From NCBI GenBank assembly GCA_029262295.1, contig JAJCZR010000017.1, positions 1 through 36,194 of the forward strand: DNA of 36,194 bases, given 5' to 3'. Origin of the DNA: Deltaproteobacteria bacterium (GTDB lineage: Bacteria; Desulfobacterota_D; UBA1144; Nemesobacterales; Nemesobacteraceae). Positions 1-7,328 of this stretch are shown here, in pieces. The translations under genes were made by a program, and so were the position numbers. The stretch's first letter is position 1, and each line of letters opens with the position of its first letter. Under the pieces are notes generated by a model. The model made no database searches, was not told where the DNA came from, and saw only the letters and a program-made list of their open reading frames with translations.

Positions 1-1
1 T

Positions 2-472
2 CGTGGCCTTTCAATGCCTCACTCGCCTAGAGTATATCAGGATAAACTCTGGGTTCTCGAATCAGGTATGGGAAGCCTTGCAGAAGTTGATCTTGAAAAC
101 AGAACCTGGAAGAAAATTGCCGAGATGCCGGGATTTACACGTGGAATTGATTTTTACGGCCCACTTGCTTTTATAGGGCTTTCGCAAGTAAGGGAAACCG
201 CAGTTTTCAGCGATTTTCCACTACTTGAAAAGCTTGAAGAAAGGACTTGCGGCGTGTGGGTTGTGAATATTCAAACAGGTGAGACTGTGGGTTTTCTAAG
301 GTTTGATTCAGGAGTGCATGAAATATTTGCAGTGCAGGTTCTTAGATGTACAAACTATCCTGAAGTGCTTGAATGGAATGATGATAAACTTTCTCATTCT
401 TATGTCCTCCCAGATGAAGCTCTAAAAGAAGTTGAGTTGGCAGTGCCGAAAGAGCAAAAAGAAGATACATGA
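2..472 (+). CDS. TIGR03032/DUF4915-family protein, C-terminal part (5' end outside window)
   Basis: The reading frame is open to the left edge and reads RGLSMPHSPR before continuing, so the ATG at 14 is internal and the gene begins outside the window. SMPHSPR, then VLESGMGSLAEVD, MPGFTRGIDF and FIGLSQVRE, match what I recall of the TIGR03032 (DUF4915) family: beta-propeller-like proteins of unknown function, where the equivalent segment reads LSMPHSPR...LWVL.SG.G. This family sometimes sits near tetratricopeptide or glycosylation genes, but no partner is visible here. The tail after about residue 135 is acidic and lysine-rich (PKEQKEDT) and is probably disordered. The gene is followed by a repeat-filled gap and then by convergent genes. 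Family assignment is from motif memory; function is unknown. Confidence 0.75.
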   Translation, partial: RGLSMPHSPRVYQDKLWVLESGMGSLAEVDLENRTWKKIAEMPGFTRGIDFYGPLAFIGLSQVRETAVFSDFPLLEKLEERTCGVWVVNIQTGETVGFLRFDSGVHEIFAVQVLRCTNYPEVLEWNDDKLSHSYVLPDEALKEVELAVPKEQKEDT

Positions 473-845
473 TTCAAGATACAAGATACAAGATGCAGGA
501 TTACCATATATACCCTCTCCACTCCGTGGGATAGGGATTAAGGGTGAGGGGGGATTAAACTAAAGATCCCACCTTGTCATACCTGAATGCATTAATCAGG
601 TATCTAAATTTTTAAACAATAGATTCCGTACACAGACATTACGGAATGACGGTAGTGAAAAATATTTAGTATTGTATCAATCTACTGAATCGTGAGATGT
701 AGTTAAATTTCTAGTCAAGATACTGGATACTGCATCACTTCGATCTTTCGACAAGCTCAAGACAGGCTGAGCTCAGGTACAAGTACAGGTAAATTTGGTA
801 TGACAGATGAATAGATCCTGAAATAAATTCAGGATGACAAAAGTA
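473..845. repeat. Intergenic stretch filled with short dispersed palindromic repeats
   Basis: No gene is visible in these 373 bases. Three hairpins are clear: ATACCTGA (579-586) with TCAGGTAT (596-603), ATTCCGTA (623-630) with TACGGAAT (640-647), and ATCCTGAA (815-822) with TTCAGGAT (828-835). The last two are followed by TGAC. Between them are a 'ttcgacaagctcaagacagg' type segment (about 748-767) and a 'ctctcc...gtgagggg' type segment (about 512-554). All are of the kind found scattered in multiple copies through many bacterial genomes. Related hairpins recur in this window at 5.9 and 22.6 kb. Confidence 0.65.
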
Positions 846-1310
846 TTAATCTTCTACTACTTCAAACTCTTTTTCTTCAAACTGGAAATTTTCTTCGTTT
901 ATATACCAAAGCCGGGCATTATCAAACTTTCCGTTTTGAATAGAAAAAATAATATATCCCCAAAAAGGTGAGGCAACTTCCCTGTCTGTCTCGGAAGGTT
1001 TTGAAGGATGGTCAGGATGTGAGTGATAAATCCCCAGAATTTCTAAACCATTTTCCCTTGCCCAATTGTCAGCTTCCATAAATCCTTTTGGATCAAGTTC
1101 AAATCTGTCTTTCATTCTACTTTTGTCTAAGTTCTTGTCGGACTTCCATTCGGTTTGAATACCATCTTCGTTTACAAGGTTTTTGCATTTTTTAAAATGA
1201 GAGATTTCGTTTCCTTTGCCGATCATAACCCCGCAGACTTCATAGGGATATCCCTGTTCAGAATCTGCAATCATTCCATCAAATGCAGTTTTTTGTATTT
1301 TTACCACCAT
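846..1310 (-). CDS. Mec-like JAMM (M67) metallopeptidase
   Basis: The 154-residue protein has a full JAMM zinc site: E24 in YPYEVCG, then H96-S-H98-P and S106-x-x-D109 in the HxHPx6SxxD arrangement. In this family two His and an Asp bind zinc and the Glu is catalytic. Bacterial members of this size (Mec+ in mycobacteria) cut the C-terminal amino acid from a ThiS/MoaD-type sulfur carrier after cysteine has been built on it. The start codon lies inside the end of cysM (10-nt overlap), so the two are translationally coupled, and the gene closes a TusA-like/CysM/JAMM set. No CysO-type carrier gene with a GG end is present nearby, so its substrate must lie elsewhere or differ. Family call is firm; the exact substrate is inferred. 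Confidence 0.85.
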   Translation of the reverse strand: MVVKIQKTAFDGMIADSEQGYPYEVCGVMIGKGNEISHFKKCKNLVNEDGIQTEWKSDKNLDKSRMKDRFELDPKGFMEADNWARENGLEILGIYHSHPDHPSKPSETDREVASPFWGYIIFSIQNGKFDNARLWYINEENFQFEEKEFEVVED

Positions 1311-2245
1311 AGACCATCACTCAAATATCTGAACCCAGCATCTGGAAGAACTGTTACAATCACTCCTTCATCAAGGGTTTTGGCTTTTTCGAGGGCCGCA
1401 TAAATGGCAGCTCCGCCCGAATGCCCAATAAAAATGCCTTCTGAATCAAGAAGCTCTTTCATTACCCTGTATGAGTTTTCAGTGCTTACAAACTCAACAA
1501 TATCGGCTTCTTGTTCTTTGTAAATTCCCGGCACGAGTGAAGTGGGCATGTGTTTCATACCTTCTAGTCCGTGAAGAGCTTCGGCAGGTTGAATTGCTAT
1601 CACTTCAATATCGGGATTTAGTTCCTTAAGTCTTCTGCTTGTTCCCATAAAAGTGCCGCTTGTGCCCAGCCCGGCAAGAAAGTGTGTGATTCTCCCGCCT
1701 GTTTGTTCCCAAATCTCAGGGGCAGTTGTTTCATAATGTGAACCCGGATTATGAGGATTGTTATACTGGTCGGGCATAAAGTATTTATCTGAATTTTCTT
1801 CTTTAAGTTTACGTGCATGCATGATAGCGCCGTCGGAACCTTCAAGCGGATCAGAATAAATAATAGTTGCACCGTAGGCTGCAAGTGCTTTTTTTCTCTC
1901 GATATTTACATTTAGTGGCATTACAAGCTCCACTTCATATTGTAGTGCAGCTCCGATCATCGCATAGGCGATTGCAGTGTTTCCGGAAGAAGAGTCCATT
2001 ATTATTTTATCTTTTGTGAGCTCCCCTGATTTAATTCCTTCGAAAATCATTTTTTTTGCAGGCCGGTCTTTTACAGAGCCCCCAGGATTAAACCACTCGG
2101 CTTTTGCATAAACTTCAACTTTGGGTGAAATGTCTTTAGTGATATTTGATAGCTTTACAAGCGGAGTATTCCCGATCAAATCCACTATGGATACGGCTCT
2201 TTTTCTTCTAGTATGTTGGGGTTTGTCTACAGAAGGTGATTGCAT
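1301..2245 (-). CDS. cysM: Cysteine synthase (CysM/CysK family), PLP-dependent
   Basis: The 314-residue fold-type II PLP enzyme has DLIGNTPLVKL near residues 22-32, the Schiff-base lysine K59 in NPGGSVKDR, the SSSGNT substrate loop near 85, and GLGTSGTFMG for the PLP phosphate. It makes cysteine from an activated serine (O-acetyl- or O-phosphoserine) plus sulfide or a sulfur carrier. Length is normal for the family. Its ATG overlaps the stop of the TusA-like gene by one base (TGATG), and its end overlaps the JAMM peptidase gene. In mycobacteria, a CysM beside a JAMM peptidase takes sulfur from a protein thiocarboxylate, so a carrier-dependent cysteine pathway is likely here too. The name cysM rather than cysK rests on this context. 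Confidence 0.85.
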   Translation of the reverse strand: MQSPSVDKPQHTRRKRAVSIVDLIGNTPLVKLSNITKDISPKVEVYAKAEWFNPGGSVKDRPAKKMIFEGIKSGELTKDKIIMDSSSGNTAIAYAMIGAALQYEVELVMPLNVNIERKKALAAYGATIIYSDPLEGSDGAIMHARKLKEENSDKYFMPDQYNNPHNPGSHYETTAPEIWEQTGGRITHFLAGLGTSGTFMGTSRRLKELNPDIEVIAIQPAEALHGLEGMKHMPTSLVPGIYKEQEADIVEFVSTENSYRVMKELLDSEGIFIGHSGGAAIYAALEKAKTLDEGVIVTVLPDAGFRYLSDGLWW

Positions 2246-2478
2246 CAGCAGCGTTCAATAACCACCTTGTAGTTTGAACCATCTTTGATGATTTCGAGCA
2301 CTTTATGACCTTCCTGCGTAACACTTTTTGGGAGGTTGGAAAGTGGTTCACCCTCGCAGAGCATTACCTCAAGGACTTCACCGGGGCTCATTTTTTCAAG
2401 TTTGAGCCTGGTTTTTACAAATGTCATGGGGCAAATGTCTGACGTAATATCAATTTGTTCTTTAACTTTTTCGCTCAT
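2245..2478 (-). CDS. TusA/SirA-like sulfur-relay protein
   Basis: The protein has 77 residues, the usual TusA size. It has DITSDICPMTFVKTRLKLEKM, where the TusA signature is a catalytic Cys in a CPxP-like motif; here the residues are C-P-M-T, so the second proline is absent while the Cys is kept. The middle segment (PGEVLEVMLCEGEPLSNLP) matches the TusA beta-alpha-beta fold. The protein ends in ERC, so a second Cys is at the extreme C terminus. It is first in a coupled set with cysM and the JAMM peptidase, which suggests it delivers sulfur to CysM, perhaps in place of a CysO-type carrier. The family is clear; the direct link to CysM is inference. Confidence 0.82.
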   Translation of the reverse strand: MSEKVKEQIDITSDICPMTFVKTRLKLEKMSPGEVLEVMLCEGEPLSNLPKSVTQEGHKVLEIIKDGSNYKVVIERC

Positions 2479-2530
2479 AATCTTTGATTAATTATAAGGC
2501 TAACACAGTAAATTACTTACTCAAAGCCGC

Positions 2531-2689
2531 TTATTTTTCATCATCTTCAATAATTTCAGCATCAATTATATTGGCTTCATCATCATTCGGTTTGTCTTCT
2601 TTATTAAGTGCTTTGTTCTCACCCAGTCTTTTTCCGACAGTGTATGCAAAATATGCTGTAATTCCAATAATTATTAGTAGTTTAATCAT
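2531..2689 (-). CDS. 52-aa membrane-anchored micro-protein coupled to purQ
   Basis: On the minus strand an ATG at 2689 shares one base with the purQ stop (TAATG), and the frame closes with TAA at 2531. The product begins MIKLLIIIGITAYFAYTVGK, a single hydrophobic helix of about 16 residues, followed by a charged tail rich in Asp and Glu and ending EIIEDDEK. The coupling to purQ and the amphipathic layout (helix, basic KRLGENK, acidic tail) argue that it is a real gene. I do not recognise a family. It sits between purQ and the sulfur genes and could be a small scaffold or membrane tether. The ORF is too short for most gene callers. Confidence 0.6.
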   Translation of the reverse strand: MIKLLIIIGITAYFAYTVGKRLGENKALNKEDKPNDDEANIIDAEIIEDDEK

Positions 2690-3384
2690 TAGTTTTTTGT
2701 TTCAATCCAGTTAATAACAGATTCAAATATTTTTCTGCCATCATCCGAGCCCACTATCTTTTCAAAACTCCTTTCAGGGTGGGGCATCATCCCAAGCACA
2801 TTACCGTTTTGATTTGAAATGCCTGCAATGTTATCGGTGGAACCATTCGGGTTAGAGTTACCCGTTGTATTACTATTTGAATCACTATATCTAAACACAA
2901 CCTGAGATTGAATATCTTTCAGGTTTTCATCTGAAATAAAAAAATTACCTTCCCCGTTTGCAACTGGGATTTTTAGGGTTTCATTTTCAGTAAGGTTATA
3001 AGTGAAAGGAGTATTTGTATTTTCGACTCGTGCATTTATCCATTTGCAGACAAATTTAAGTGAAGAGTTGTGAAGGAAAGATCCGGGAAGAAGACCTGAT
3101 TCCACAAGTATTTGAAATCCGTTACATATTCCAATTACTGGCGTGCCTTTCTCAGCCATTTCAGCCACAGAATTCATAACCGGAGAAAAACGTGCTATTG
3201 CTCCTGTTCTCAAATAATCACCGTAAGAAAATCCACCGGGAATCACTATACAATCAATTCCGTTTAGATCTGTATCTTCATGCCAGATAAAATTACAATT
3301 TTGATTGAGGACTTTTTTTATTGCGTAGTAACAATCGTGATCGCAGTTGGATCCGGGAAATAAAACCACTCCGAAATTTGCCAT
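2689..3384 (-). CDS. purQ: Phosphoribosylformylglycinamidine synthase, glutaminase subunit
   Basis: PurQ supplies ammonia from glutamine to PurL in the fourth step of purine synthesis. The 231-residue protein shows the class I glutamine amidotransferase triad: nucleophile C87 in VIGICNGFQ, and H202 and E204 in PHPER. FPGSNCD at the N terminus and PGGFSYGDYLR near 49-59 are PurQ-specific. A short Ser/Asn/Thr-rich stretch (about residues 163-182) precedes the conserved NIAGI segment and looks like a slightly expanded surface loop. PurS lies one base upstream and purL is not in the window. A micro-protein gene is coupled to the stop. Confidence 0.95.
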   Translation of the reverse strand: MANFGVVLFPGSNCDHDCYYAIKKVLNQNCNFIWHEDTDLNGIDCIVIPGGFSYGDYLRTGAIARFSPVMNSVAEMAEKGTPVIGICNGFQILVESGLLPGSFLHNSSLKFVCKWINARVENTNTPFTYNLTENETLKIPVANGEGNFFISDENLKDIQSQVVFRYSDSNSNTTGNSNPNGSTDNIAGISNQNGNVLGMMPHPERSFEKIVGSDDGRKIFESVINWIETKN

Positions 3385-3385
3385 T

Positions 3386-3640
3386 CTAGTTTTCCAAAAC
3401 TTCCAGTGAATAATCTTCTATTACGGGGTTAGAAAGGAGTTTCTTGCACATCTCATTCGCTTTACTTCTTGCTGAATCTTCGGATTCATCACTTATTTTA
3501 ATCTCGATGAGCTTCCCAACCCTTGCGTCTGATACCTCATCGAAACCAAGGTTTTTTAATGCACCTAAAACTGCTTTTCCCTGAGGATCAAGCACAACGG
3601 ATTTTAATTTAACTTCAATTTTTACAGTAAAATTTTTCAT
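3386..3640 (-). CDS. purS: Phosphoribosylformylglycinamidine synthase subunit PurS
   Basis: The 84-residue protein fits PurS, the small dimeric subunit that joins PurQ to the small form of PurL. It starts with the PurS-type beta strand FTVKIEVKLKSVVLDPQGKA, followed by ALKNLGFDEVSDARVGKLIEI. Organisms with PurS use the three-part FGAM synthase, so a short PurL is expected elsewhere. The gene ends one base before purQ, and parB ends 33 bases upstream, so purSQ may be read from the parAB promoter. Confidence 0.92.
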   Translation of the reverse strand: MKNFTVKIEVKLKSVVLDPQGKAVLGALKNLGFDEVSDARVGKLIEIKISDESEDSARSKANEMCKKLLSNPVIEDYSLEVLEN

Positions 3641-3673
3641 GTCAAAATATTAAAAAGGATGGATTTGATGATA

Positions 3674-4552
3674 TTACCTGCTTCGGCTTATCATTCCAAT
3701 AAGCCTGTCGAGCTCCTCGGTAGAGTAGTACTCAATTTCTATTGTTCCTTTGTCACCTTTGTTTTTGATTTTTACTTTTGTGCCTAAAGATCTTGTGAGC
3801 TCTTCCACTATTTCTTCAATAAAATAATCTGTGTTTTCATTTTGAGTTTTAGATTTAATAGCAGGTTTTTTTTCGTTATTTCCACTAATAATACTCTTTA
3901 TTAGCTCTTCTGTTTTTCTTACAGATAGATTTTTCTTGATTATCTCATCAAGCACTTTGTCTGATTCGTTATCCGAATCAAGAGAAAGAAGTGCCCTTGC
4001 ATGTCCAGCACTAATCTCTTTTGAGTTGAGCGCCCTTTTTGCATTATCGCTTAGCTTTAAAAGCCTTATTTGATTGGTAATTGTTGAGCGGTTTTTTCCA
4101 ATCTTTTTTGAAACTTCTTCATGTGTATAGTTAAATTCTTCAATTAGCTGATTATAAGCCTCAGCTTCTTCCATGGGATTTAGATCTTCCCTTTGAAGGT
4201 TTTCAATTAGTGCGAGCTGAAGAACTGTGCTTTCTGTAACCTCCTTTATTATTACAGGTAGCTCTTTTATCCCCGCCTTCTGGGATGCCCTCCATCTTCT
4301 TTCGCCTGCTATTATCTCGTATTCACTACCTTTTCTTCTTACGACTAAAGGTTGTATTATCCCGTTTTCCTTTATTGAGTTCGAAAGTTCATCTAAAGAT
4401 TCTTCATCAAACGTTTTTCTGGGTTGAAGTTTGTTGGGTTTGATAAGATGGATATCAAGAGATGTATAATCCTTGTTTTCTGATGGTGAATCAGCTTTTT
4501 TTTCTTTTGGAATAAGTGCATCAAGCCCCTTGCCTAGTGTACGTTTTTTCAA
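3674..4552 (-). CDS. parB: Chromosome-partition protein ParB (Spo0J), CTPase
   Basis: ParB binds parS sites near the origin and spreads on DNA as a CTP-dependent clamp. The 292-residue protein has the N-terminal ParB/Srx domain with IKPNKLQPRKTF, the CTP-binding motif GERRWRA and ENLQRED. A helix-turn-helix follows (YTHEEVSKKIGKNRSTITNQIRLLKL), then SAGHARALLSL, a charged linker (about 210-240) and a C-terminal dimerisation region. The first 20 residues include KKRTLGKGLDALIP, the typical ParA-contact segment. Its start overlaps the parA stop by four bases. I saw no parS-like 16-mer palindrome in the window, although sites may lie beyond it. Confidence 0.95.
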   Translation of the reverse strand: MKKRTLGKGLDALIPKEKKADSPSENKDYTSLDIHLIKPNKLQPRKTFDEESLDELSNSIKENGIIQPLVVRRKGSEYEIIAGERRWRASQKAGIKELPVIIKEVTESTVLQLALIENLQREDLNPMEEAEAYNQLIEEFNYTHEEVSKKIGKNRSTITNQIRLLKLSDNAKRALNSKEISAGHARALLSLDSDNESDKVLDEIIKKNLSVRKTEELIKSIISGNNEKKPAIKSKTQNENTDYFIEEIVEELTRSLGTKVKIKNKGDKGTIEIEYYSTEELDRLIGMISRSR

Positions 4553-5337
4553 ATTACTTCTCCTGAATTTCTCTCAAGCAGTTCATTTGCCAAAGCCATA
4601 TAGTTATTTGCCCCGGGAGATTTAATATCATAAAGAATAAGCGGTTTGCCATAGCTTGGCGATTCTGCAAGTTTTACGTTTCTTGTGACAACTGTTTCGA
4701 ACACTTCAGTATTAAAATAATTTTTTACCTCGTTTGCAACTGAGTGGCATATATTGTTTCTCGAATCAAACATTGTTAGCAGATAACCCTCAATTTGAAG
4801 CTGCGGGTTTAACCTTTGCCTTATAAGTGAGATTGTTCTTTGAAGCTCACCCAGCCCTTCGAGTGCATAATATTCGCACTGTACAGGAATTAGCACTGAA
4901 TCTGATGCCGTGAGGGCATTCACAGTTAAAAGGCTTAACGATGGTGGGCAGTCAATAAGAATATAATCAAACTTTTCTTTGACTGTTTCAATTGCCTGTT
5001 TAAGCCTCCACTCCCTTTCTTCAAACTGGATTAGCTCAACTTCCGCTCCGGTAAGTTCTGAATTGGAAGGGGAAACATATAAAAAACCATTTAATAAACC
5101 TGGATATACATTCTTAATTGTTTCTTCAAGAGAGGCTTCTCCGAGAATCACATTATAAATGCTCAATTCAAGCTCTTCTTTATCCACACCAACGCCGCTT
5201 GATGCATTTCCCTGAGGATCAAAGTCTATGAAAAGGGTTTTTTTATGAGCCGCCGCTAAAGATGCGGAAAGGTTTACTACAGTGGTTGTTTTGCCAACAC
5301 CACCCTTTTGATTAACAACGCAGATTACTTTTGCCAT
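4549..5337 (-). CDS. parA: Chromosome-partition ATPase ParA (Soj)
   Basis: The 262-residue protein begins VICVVNQKGGVGKTTTVVNLS, with the deviant Walker A box KGGVGKT of ParA/MinD ATPases. It continues with DFDPQGNASSGVG (Walker A') and YILIDCPPSLSLLTVNAL (Walker B), and ends with PVQCEYYALEGL and the region LTMFDSR. These mark the chromosomal Soj type that works with ParB in origin segregation. It is the first gene of the leftward run that continues with parB, purS and purQ. Divergent pgpA begins 85 bases away, so both promoters should lie in 5338-5422. Confidence 0.95.
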   Translation of the reverse strand: MAKVICVVNQKGGVGKTTTVVNLSASLAAAHKKTLFIDFDPQGNASSGVGVDKEELELSIYNVILGEASLEETIKNVYPGLLNGFLYVSPSNSELTGAEVELIQFEEREWRLKQAIETVKEKFDYILIDCPPSLSLLTVNALTASDSVLIPVQCEYYALEGLGELQRTISLIRQRLNPQLQIEGYLLTMFDSRNNICHSVANEVKNYFNTEVFETVVTRNVKLAESPSYGKPLILYDIKSPGANNYMALANELLERNSGEVI

Positions 5338-5422
5338 TAGCAGATCAGAAAATGATAAACTTGGTTATAGTATCAGTCAATAGATTATAGACGGTTTTGC
5401 AGAATAACTCAGGTATTGATTC

Positions 5423-5878
5423 TTGATTACTAAAATTAGCACACTCTTAAGCACGTTCTTTTATTTGGGAAAAAGCCCTTTTGCCCCTGGCACAGTGGGC
5501 ACTTTGGGTGGAATAGTCCTTTATTATCTTTTAGTTCAGTCGGGCAGCCTCGTTTTTTATTCTGTTTTCACTTTCCTTTTTATAATCATTTCTTTTTTTG
5601 TTTCTAATAAATCTATTGAAATTTTAGGCGAGGATGATCCTGGAGAGATTGTAATTGATGAAGTCTGCGGCTTTTTGGTCTCAATGTTTATGATCCCTTT
5701 TGGTTTGACCAATGTGATACTCGGATTTTTCCTTTTCAGGTTTTTTGATATTTTAAAACCGTTTCCTGTGAGAAAATTTGAAAAACTTCCAAAAGGATAT
5801 GGCGTTGTTATGGATGATGTGGCAGCCGGAGTTTATACAAATATAGTGCTTCATATTTTAAATTATTTTTGGGTTTGA
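5423..5878 (+). CDS. pgpA: Phosphatidylglycerophosphatase A
   Basis: PgpA removes phosphate from phosphatidylglycerol phosphate to make phosphatidylglycerol in the inner membrane. The 151-residue protein has FYLGKSPFAPGTVGTLGG near the N terminus, DDPGEIVIDEVCGFLV (the acidic PgpA motif) and FRFFDILKPFPVRKFEKLPKGYGVVMDDVAAGV. These are the conserved blocks of the family, and several hydrophobic helices lie between them. The start must be the TTG at 5423: an in-frame TGA lies at 5417-5419, and an AGG sits about nine bases upstream of the TTG. It is followed by a repeat-rich gap and cinA. Confidence 0.92.
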   Translation: MITKISTLLSTFFYLGKSPFAPGTVGTLGGIVLYYLLVQSGSLVFYSVFTFLFIIISFFVSNKSIEILGEDDPGEIVIDEVCGFLVSMFMIPFGLTNVILGFFLFRFFDILKPFPVRKFEKLPKGYGVVMDDVAAGVYTNIVLHILNYFWV

Positions 5879-5880
5879 AG

Positions 5881-6040
5881 TTTTTTTGTCATACCGTGCT
5901 TGACACGGTATCCAGAATGATGGGAAAGAGGAACAATTACCAAAGACATTTGTACTGTAGCAATAAAGTGAATTTAAAGCTGTATTGAAAATCCAAGTCA
6001 AAATCCTGGATTCCAAATTTAATTTGGAATGACAGTTGTT
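5881..6040. repeat. Two dispersed palindromic repeats between pgpA and cinA
   Basis: The 197-base gap before cinA holds two hairpins. ATACCGTG (5891-5898), loop CTTGA, CACGGTAT (5904-5911) is followed by CCAGAATGATGGGAAAG. ATTCCAAATT (6010-6019), one base, AATTTGGAAT (6021-6030) is followed by GACAG. The first has the same frame as the hairpin at 22587-22607 (GTCAT, stem, CTTGA, stem, CCAG-ATGATGGGAAAG), so the two are members of one family with co-varying stems. No gene is seen here. Confidence 0.7.
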
Positions 6041-6075
6041 ATTGTTTTTTCCGCAAATAGTTAAAATTAAAAGTT

Positions 6076-7317
6076 ATGAGCATAGAAATAATCTCCACAG
6101 GAAATGAGATAATGGCTGGCCTTACGCTTGATACAAATTTCAACTGGGCTGCGTCGCTTTTAACATCAAAAGGAATCACAGTTGGATATCATACATCTGT
6201 TTCGGATAATAAGGATCATCTTATTTCTTCTTTTAAGATTGCATCAAAGAGGGCTAAAGCTGTGATTGTAACAGGTGGTCTTGGACCGACTGAAGATGAT
6301 CTTTCCTCAATTTCAGCATCAGAATTTCTTTCCTCTGAACTTGTTTTTAATCAGCAGGTTCATAACTCAATATGCGAAAAATTAAAAAGCAGAGGCAGAG
6401 AGCCTAATGAAAACCATAAAAAACAGGCAATGTTTCCCGAAGCTGCTGAGACTATAGAGAATAAAGTCGGCACTGCCTGGGGTTTTAAATTTGAGGTGGA
6501 TGGCACATGGTTTTATTTTCTTCCAGGAGTTCCAAGGGAGTTTAAACCGATGTTCACTGAAATGGTGTTGCCTGAACTGGAATCAGCTCTGGATAAAAAT
6601 GAAGCCACATCATCAAAAATGCTAAAAACTTTTGGTCTGGGTGAGTCGGAAGTGGCCAGGAGGCTGAGTGGATTGAAATTGGATGGAGTGGATCTCGGCT
6701 ACAGGCTTAAATTCCCGGAGGTGCATTTAAGACTTGTTACTTCGGGTAATTCTGAACCTGAGGTTGAGAAGAAATTTCATAGTTCAATAGATCTAATTTC
6801 GGGTGAACTTGGTGAGTATTTGTTCTCAACCGATGAAAAAACGCTTGAAGAAGCAACTGCTGAGCTTCTTTTGAAAAAGAAAATAACCATTGCCACTGCT
6901 GAATCCTGCACCGGTGGGCTGCTTGCAAGCCGCCTCACAGATATCCCCGGCAGCTCTGCATATTTTCTAAGGGGAGTTATTACATATAGCAACGAGGCAA
7001 AAGTGGAAATGCTTCGTGTTTCAGAAAAAGATTTGGGAAAATATGGTGCTGTAAGCAGCCAGGTTGTAGAGCAGATGGCAGAAGAGGTAAGAAAACTTTC
7101 AGGTAGTGATATAGGAATTGGAATATCCGGTATTGCAGGGCCTGGAGGCGGCACACCCGCGAAGCCTGTAGGCACTGTTTACATAGGTTTTAGCCATAAA
7201 GATAAAGGCGTTTTTTCAAAAAAATACAACTTCCAGGGTTTAAGGTTTGAGATTAAAACGATATCTTCAAGTGCGGCTATTGATCTGGTTAGAAAATTTT
7301 GTTTGAATGATGTATAA
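6076..7317 (+). CDS. cinA: CinA: molybdopterin-binding-like domain plus NMN amidohydrolase domain
   Basis: The 413-residue protein has the standard two-domain CinA build. The N-terminal MoCF-like domain (about 1-170) contains IISTGNEIMAG, VTGGLGPTEDD and FLPGVPREF. The C-terminal PncC domain (about 255-410) contains TAESCTGGLLASRLTDIPGS, GVITYSNEAK, YGAVS and GISGIAGPGGG. The C-terminal domain deamidates nicotinamide mononucleotide in pyridine-nucleotide recycling; the N-terminal domain of some homologues acts on ADP-ribose. It lies 11 bases upstream of recA, a common pairing, and the two are probably co-transcribed. No strong ribosome-binding site is seen before the ATG. Confidence 0.94.
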   Translation: MSIEIISTGNEIMAGLTLDTNFNWAASLLTSKGITVGYHTSVSDNKDHLISSFKIASKRAKAVIVTGGLGPTEDDLSSISASEFLSSELVFNQQVHNSICEKLKSRGREPNENHKKQAMFPEAAETIENKVGTAWGFKFEVDGTWFYFLPGVPREFKPMFTEMVLPELESALDKNEATSSKMLKTFGLGESEVARRLSGLKLDGVDLGYRLKFPEVHLRLVTSGNSEPEVEKKFHSSIDLISGELGEYLFSTDEKTLEEATAELLLKKKITIATAESCTGGLLASRLTDIPGSSAYFLRGVITYSNEAKVEMLRVSEKDLGKYGAVSSQVVEQMAEEVRKLSGSDIGIGISGIAGPGGGTPAKPVGTVYIGFSHKDKGVFSKKYNFQGLRFEIKTISSSAAIDLVRKFCLNDV

Positions 7318-7328
7318 TTAATTAGATT

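Noticed and set aside
2484-2714. 76-codon plus-strand frame rich in Ser and Ile
   Set aside because: It is the complement of the 52-aa micro-protein gene, which has better evidence through its coupling to purQ.
5338-5422. parS site near parAB
   Set aside because: No 16-mer resembling the parS palindrome (centre CACGTG or CGTG) was seen here or elsewhere in the window.
6041-6075. LexA box upstream of cinA-recA
   Set aside because: Neither a CTG-N10-CAG nor a GAAC-N4-GTTC pattern was found near the gene starts.
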